The position numbers and the translations under genes were made by a program. 9,510 nt of DNA from the NCBI GenBank assembly GCA_017745135.1, contig JAGIAB010000042.1:1211-10720 (forward strand). The letters are read 5' to 3'. The notes under the pieces were generated by a model, which was not told the origin of the DNA, searched no databases, and saw nothing but the letters and a program-made list of their open reading frames with translations. Shown piece by piece: positions 7,047 to 9,510 of the stretch (position 1 is its first letter; each line of letters starts with the position of its first letter). The DNA is from Flavisolibacter sp. (lineage in GTDB: Bacteria; Bacteroidota; Bacteroidia; Chitinophagales; Chitinophagaceae).

Positions 7047-7104
7047 CCATTTGGTGGGACGCAAGTTTTAACCTCGCGATAATCCCTCAAACCTACCCAA
7101 ATGG
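7047..7104. repeat. Inverted repeat in the paaE-paaA gap
   Basis: CCATTTGG (7047-7054) and CCAAATGG (7097-7104) are exact 8-bp complements separated by 42 bp. They begin just after the paaE stop codon and end 11 bp before the paaA -7 box. A related direct pair, GGACGCAAGTTTTAAC (7057-7072) and GGACGTAAATTTGTAATAAC (7111-7130), overlaps the same interval. It could be an operator or an mRNA hairpin. No T-tract follows, so it is not a typical terminator. Confidence 0.35.
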
Positions 7105-7115
7105 AGGTTCGGACG

Positions 7116-7123
7116 TAAATTTG
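7116..7123 (+). promoter_or_regulatory. -7 box of a probable internal promoter for paaA (TAAATTTG)
   Basis: TAAATTTG fits TAnnTTTG exactly and lies 14 nt before the paaA ATG, almost the same geometry as at paaE. Both genes also share TTGCC directly before the ATG. No good -33 TTG is seen about 20 bp upstream, so the promoter may need an activator or be weak. Confidence 0.45.
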
Positions 7124-7137
7124 TAATAACGATTGCC

Positions 7138-8079
7138 ATGGAACAACAAGAAAAAATATTCCAGGAAAAAATCGATAACGAAGTTCGTATCGAGCCCAAA
7201 GACTGGATGCCTGAAAAATACCGCCAAACCCTGATCAGGCAAATCTCCCAGCATGCACACAGCGAAATTGTTGGCATGTTGCCTGAAGGCAACTGGATCA
7301 GCAGGGCACCTTCGCTCAAACGCAAGCAAATTTTAATTGCAAAAGTTCAGGACGAAGCGGGGCATGGATTGTACCTGTACAGCGCCGCAGAAACCTTAGG
7401 CATTTCAAGAGATGAAATGATTGAACAGTTGCATAGCGGCAAAGCAAAATATTCTTCCATTTTTAATTATCCTACACTCACGTGGGCCGACATGGGGGCT
7501 ATTGGCTGGTTGGTTGATGGCGCTGCTATCATGAACCAGGTGCCGTTGTGCCGTGCGTCGTACGGACCTTACAGCCGTGCTATGATACGCATCTGCAAAG
7601 AAGAAAGTTTTCACCAGCGCCAGGGCTTTGAATCTTTATTAGTATTGAGTAAGGGAAGCGAAGAACAAAGAGCTATGGTGCAGGATGCCATCAACCGGTG
7701 GTGGTGGCCAAGTATTATGATGTTTGGTCCGCACGATAGCGAGAGCCAGCATACAGAGCAAAGCATGAAGTGGAAGATCAAACGTTTCAGCAATGATGAA
7801 TTACGGCAACGCTTTGTTGATATGTGTGCAGAACAAGTGAAACTTTTAAACATGATGCTTCCCGATCCTGACCTAAAATGGAATGAAGAACGCCAGCATT
7901 ATGATTTTGGAAAGATCAACTGGGAAGAGTTTTGGAATGTGGTCAGTGGCAATGGGCCTTGCAATAAACAACGTTTGGATGCAAGAAAAAAGGCCTGGGA
8001 AGACGGTGCGTGGGTGAGGGAAGCGGCAAAGGTACATTCGGAGAGAAGAGCGGCCAGGCATAGGCAAGTTGCGGCCTGA
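7138..8079 (+). CDS. paaA: Phenylacetyl-CoA 1,2-epoxidase catalytic subunit PaaA, 313 aa
   Basis: This is the di-iron oxygenase subunit of the PaaABCE epoxidase. It is a ferritin-like four-helix protein that activates O2 and epoxidises the aromatic ring of phenylacetyl-CoA in the cytoplasm. The metal ligands expected for the family are all present: Glu43 (HAHSEIVG), Glu73 and His76 (DEAGHGLYLYSAAETLG), Asp127 (GWLVDGAA), and Glu156 with His159 (CKEESFHQRQG). The C-terminal region retains PaaA-specific stretches such as GPHDSESQHTEQSMKWKIK and INWEEFWNVVSGNGPCN. Length is close to the ~309 aa of E. coli PaaA, so the gene is intact. The stop codon TGA (8077-8079) overlaps the first two bases of the inverted repeat bounding the four-helix-bundle insert. 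It lies 92 bp after paaE and has its own -7 box. Confidence 0.97.
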   Translation: MEQQEKIFQEKIDNEVRIEPKDWMPEKYRQTLIRQISQHAHSEIVGMLPEGNWISRAPSLKRKQILIAKVQDEAGHGLYLYSAAETLGISRDEMIEQLHSGKAKYSSIFNYPTLTWADMGAIGWLVDGAAIMNQVPLCRASYGPYSRAMIRICKEESFHQRQGFESLLVLSKGSEEQRAMVQDAINRWWWPSIMMFGPHDSESQHTEQSMKWKIKRFSNDELRQRFVDMCAEQVKLLNMMLPDPDLKWNEERQHYDFGKINWEEFWNVVSGNGPCNKQRLDARKKAWEDGAWVREAAKVHSERRAARHRQVAA

Positions 8080-8107
8080 TTATTAATTAATAATTATTGA
8101 TTATTGG
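8078..8107 (+). repeat. Left terminal inverted repeat of the four-helix-bundle insert
   Basis: This 30-nt AT-rich sequence starts GATTATT and ends GATTATTGG. Compared with the reverse complement of 8476-8506, it matches at 27 of 30 positions with a single 1-nt bulge: outer 7 bp exact, inner 8 bp (ATTATTGG) exact. It begins in the paaA stop codon and contains the TTG start of the insert gene. Confidence 0.65.
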
Positions 8108-8496
8108 CGGTCTTCAAACATTTTTATGAATTGCCTGTATATAAAACATGCAGGAATTTCAGGAAAGAAGTGTCTCTACTCGCCAGAACCTTTCCAAAAG
8201 AAGAAAGATTTTCGTTGACTGCTCAATTGTTAGACGCTGCACGTTCTATCACGGCAAATATTGCTGAAGGATTTGGAAGATTTCATTATCAGGAAAACAT
8301 TCAGTTCTGCAGACAAAGCAGAGGATCTTTGTCAGAAACGATGGAACATTTGATAACCGGATATGACGAAGGTTATCTTGATAAATTAATACTGGAAAAG
8401 TTCAACAAGAGCTACAAGCAATGCCTAAAGGAAATCAACGGTTATATAAAATATCTTAAAACCGCGAAAGCTAAACCAATAATTAATAATGAATAA
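8104..8496 (+). CDS. Four-helix-bundle protein (23S rRNA IVS / S23 family), 130 aa
   Basis: The protein belongs to the four-helix-bundle family (TIGR02436 type) found in 23S rRNA intervening sequences of Leptospira and Coxiella, and related to the Avd accessory protein of diversity-generating retroelements. Hallmarks are a short N-terminal 'F..L.VYK..R.FRKEV' helix, FPKEERFSLTAQLLDAARSI (30-49), the signature SITANIAEGFGR (48-59), and SRGSLSETMEHL (72-83). The family forms homo-pentamers and binds nucleic acid in the Avd case; the role of stand-alone members is unknown. TTG at 8104 is the only usable start, because a TGA lies two codons upstream and there is no in-frame ATG until residue 80. 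The stop (8494-8496) overlaps the first bases of paaB (8489). It has no evident link to phenylacetate metabolism. Confidence 0.9.
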   Translation: MAVFKHFYELPVYKTCRNFRKEVSLLARTFPKEERFSLTAQLLDAARSITANIAEGFGRFHYQENIQFCRQSRGSLSETMEHLITGYDEGYLDKLILEKFNKSYKQCLKEINGYIKYLKTAKAKPIINNE

Positions 8497-8506
8497 TTCA
8501 ATAATC
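8476..8506 (+). repeat. Right terminal inverted repeat of the four-helix-bundle insert
   Basis: This 31-nt AT-rich sequence starts CCAATAATTAAT and ends CAATAATC and is complementary to 8078-8107. It encodes the last residues (PIINNE) and stop of the insert gene, and contains the first candidate ATG of paaB (8489), so the two genes overlap by 8 bp within the repeat. Confidence 0.65.
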
Positions 8507-8899
8507 AAATACTACTATGGTGATTACGGCGATAAAGAACAAGCTGCCGGCAATAATGAATCTTCGAAAAGCTGGGCAAGTGCAAAGATGGCCTCACCCA
8601 CCGGGGGAGGTCGGGAGGGGGCCGAATGGCCTCTCTGGGAAGTTTTTATTCGCAGCAAACAGGGATTAGATCATAAACATGTTGGTTCATTGCATGCTGC
8701 CGATGCTCAAATGGCCATTGAAAATGCAAGGGATGTTTATACACGCAGGCAGGAAGGCGTAAGCATTTGGGTGGTTGAAAGTAAATACATTCATGCTTCT
8801 AACCCTGATGATGCGGAAAGTTTTTATGAACCTGCTAATGATAAAGTCTACCGTCATCCTACTTTTTATGATCTTCCTGATGAAGTGAAACAGATGTAA
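8489..8899 (+). CDS. paaB: Phenylacetyl-CoA 1,2-epoxidase subunit PaaB, with unusual N-terminal extension
   Basis: PaaB is a small non-catalytic subunit of the PaaABCE epoxidase complex that helps assemble PaaA-PaaC units. The family core starts at WPLWEVFIRSKQGLDHKHVG and continues LHAADAQMAIENARDVYTRR, SIWVVES and YRHPTFYDLPDEVKQM to the stop. It is collinear with the ~95-aa E. coli protein. Read from the ATG at 8489 the protein is 136 aa, with about 45 extra N-terminal residues (YYYGDYGDKEQ..., then ASPTGGGREGA). An in-frame ATG at 8588 would give 103 aa, closer to the family length. Neither has a strong ribosome-binding site. The 8489 start lies inside the inverted repeat of the upstream insert, so the original start may have been displaced. 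Identity is certain; the start is not. Confidence 0.93.
   Translation: MNNSIIKYYYGDYGDKEQAAGNNESSKSWASAKMASPTGGGREGAEWPLWEVFIRSKQGLDHKHVGSLHAADAQMAIENARDVYTRRQEGVSIWVVESKYIHASNPDDAESFYEPANDKVYRHPTFYDLPDEVKQM
8592..8610 (+). repeat. GC-rich hairpin (intergenic-type repeat) read in frame near the paaB 5' end
   Basis: CCTCACCC-ACC-GGGGGAGG forms an 8-bp stem with one A-G mismatch and a 3-nt loop. The G/C-rich stretch continues to about 8624 (TCGGGAGGGGGCCG) in otherwise AT-rich DNA. It is translated as SPTGGGREGA just before the conserved PaaB core and lies directly after the alternative ATG at 8588. It resembles palindromic CCTCACCC...GGGAGG repeats that I recall from Bacteroidota intergenic regions. 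Confidence 0.55.
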
Positions 8900-8902
8900 C
8901 CG

Positions 8903-8918
8903 CGGATTAACGGATTAA
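8903..8918 (+). repeat. 8-bp tandem repeat between paaB and paaC
   Basis: Two perfect adjacent copies of CGGATTAA follow the paaB stop by 3 bp and lie 29 bp before the paaC GTG. The 48-bp gap has no clear ribosome-binding site or terminator. Confidence 0.6.
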
Positions 8919-8947
8919 TAAAAGATTACCACGATAAAGAACCTTCA

Positions 8948-9510
8948 GTGCAAACAAATAAACTTTTTATATACACATTGCATCTCGCCGACAATACATT
9001 GATCCTTGCACAAAGGAATGCAGAGTGGACGGGGCATGGCCCCGTACTGGAACAAGACATCGCCATCACTAATATTTCTTTAGATCTTTTAGGGCAGGCA
9101 AGAAATTTTTATCAGTATGCAGCAACGCTTTATAACAATTTCAAGGACGAAGAGAAAAAAGCAGTTGACAAATACATTCCCAGGCTATGGAAATCATACA
9201 ATAGAGAATTACAGGAAGATGATCTTGCTTTTTTAAGAGATGAACACCAATACTTAAATCTTCTCCTCACTGAATTACCCAAAGGCGATTGGGCGCAAAC
9301 AGTTTTACGTCAATTCTTTTTTTCAGCGTTTCAATTTTATTTATACCAACAATTACAAAATAATAGCGACGGACAATTAGCAGCCATTGCAGAAAAATCA
9401 ATCAAAGAAGTGAAATACCATCTTCGCTGGAGCAGCGAATGGGTGATTCGTCTTGGAGATGGCACAGAAGAAAGCAATCAAAGAATTAAAAATGCTTTGG
9501 CTGATCAGTG
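8948..9510 (+). CDS. paaC: Phenylacetyl-CoA 1,2-epoxidase subunit PaaC, cut by the right edge (partial)
   Basis: The frame is open from the paaB stop to the window edge. 187 codons are visible from the GTG at 8948. PaaC is the structural ferritin-like partner that pairs with PaaA and helps form its substrate site. The visible part matches the family from its start: KLFIYTLHLADNTLILAQRNAEWTGHGPVLEQDIAITNISLDLLGQARNFYQYAA (residues 5-59), FLRDEHQYLNLLLTELPKGDWA (95-116), and IKEVKYHLRWSSEWVIRLGDGTEES (152-176). The GTG is chosen because the family's N-terminus (N-x-L-x-x-Y-T-L) begins four residues later and no ATG precedes it in frame. It lies in the same reading frame as paaB, 48 bp downstream. 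The C-terminal ~60-70 residues are missing from the window. paaD would be expected next. Confidence 0.95.
   Translation, partial: MQTNKLFIYTLHLADNTLILAQRNAEWTGHGPVLEQDIAITNISLDLLGQARNFYQYAATLYNNFKDEEKKAVDKYIPRLWKSYNRELQEDDLAFLRDEHQYLNLLLTELPKGDWAQTVLRQFFFSAFQFYLYQQLQNNSDGQLAAIAEKSIKEVKYHLRWSSEWVIRLGDGTEESNQRIKNALADQ

Larger units (their letters stand above)
8078..8506 (+). mobile_element. Candidate IVS-type insertion: four-helix-bundle gene between ~30-bp terminal inverted repeats
   Basis: A 429-bp unit sits between paaA and paaB, which are normally adjacent. It is bounded by inverted repeats at 8078-8107 and 8476-8506 and encodes only a four-helix-bundle protein of the family found in 23S rRNA intervening sequences. 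The TTG start lies in the left repeat and the stop codon in the right repeat, so the gene fills the unit exactly. No target-site duplication was seen. Mobility is inference from this architecture and from the family's known presence in rRNA intervening sequences; no transposase is present. Confidence 0.55.

Noticed and set aside
7068..8067. Several minus-strand open frames (about 64-85 codons) opposite paaA, and one opposite paaE at 6500-6688
   Set aside because: They lie antisense to strongly conserved PaaA/PaaE coding sequence, have no recognisable domains and no promoter. They are shadows of the real frames.
8078..8506. Four-helix-bundle gene as part of a diversity-generating retroelement (Avd relative) or a 23S rRNA fragment
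   Set aside because: No reverse transcriptase, template/variable repeats or rRNA sequence are present nearby. It is a stand-alone member between paa genes.
8517..8669. 50-codon out-of-frame open frame starting at the ATG at 8517
   Set aside because: It overlaps the paaB frame and ends inside the conserved PaaB core, and the product has no recognisable features.

Overview
The window looks like chromosomal DNA from a Bacteroidota bacterium, most likely a Chitinophagaceae-type member. The evidence is the AT-rich sequence, TAnnTTTG-type -7 promoter boxes, weak or absent Shine-Dalgarno sequences, small SusD-like-era 'CKKD/CNKS' lipoproteins, a giant propeller-type sensor kinase, and a phenylacetate operon that begins with paaE. 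The taxonomic call is inference from style, not from a marker gene.

Left part (1-5877, all minus strand). Reading in the direction of transcription, from 5877 down: a 1041-residue membrane sensor histidine kinase (two seven-bladed periplasmic propellers, Y_Y_Y domain, one membrane segment, HisKA_3/HATPase); 17 bp later its NarL/LuxR-type response regulator (2105-2734); then two unrelated small secreted lipoproteins (1307-2035 and 626-1096); then the 5' part of a secreted PQQ-type beta-propeller protein that runs off the left edge (1-531). The striking signal here is a perfect 17-bp sequence, TACTACTTTTTTCACAT on the minus strand, present three times. It lies upstream of lipoprotein 1, upstream of lipoprotein 2, and (inside the 3' end of the kinase gene) upstream of the response regulator. 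In all three cases it ends exactly 22 bp before a TAnnTTTG-like -7 box. This is best read as an activator site defining a small local regulon, with the adjacent response regulator as the obvious candidate protein.

Right part (5969-9510, plus strand, divergent from the kinase). This is a phenylacetyl-CoA 1,2-epoxidase operon in the order paaE - paaA - [four-helix-bundle gene] - paaB - paaC (cut by the right edge). PaaE is the NADPH/FAD/[2Fe-2S] reductase, PaaA the di-iron oxygenase subunit, PaaC its structural partner and PaaB a small accessory subunit. Together they epoxidise the ring of phenylacetyl-CoA in aerobic phenylacetate degradation.

The paa operon carries several intrusions of non-coding-type DNA. 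A 23S-rRNA-IVS-type four-helix-bundle gene is bracketed by ~30-bp imperfect terminal inverted repeats that start in the paaA stop codon and end inside the paaB 5' end. A GTCAGAA heptad repeat lies in the PaaE linker. A GC-rich hairpin repeat is read in frame in the PaaB N-terminal extension, and an 8-bp tandem repeat separates paaB from paaC. No RNA genes, CRISPR arrays or transposase genes were seen.
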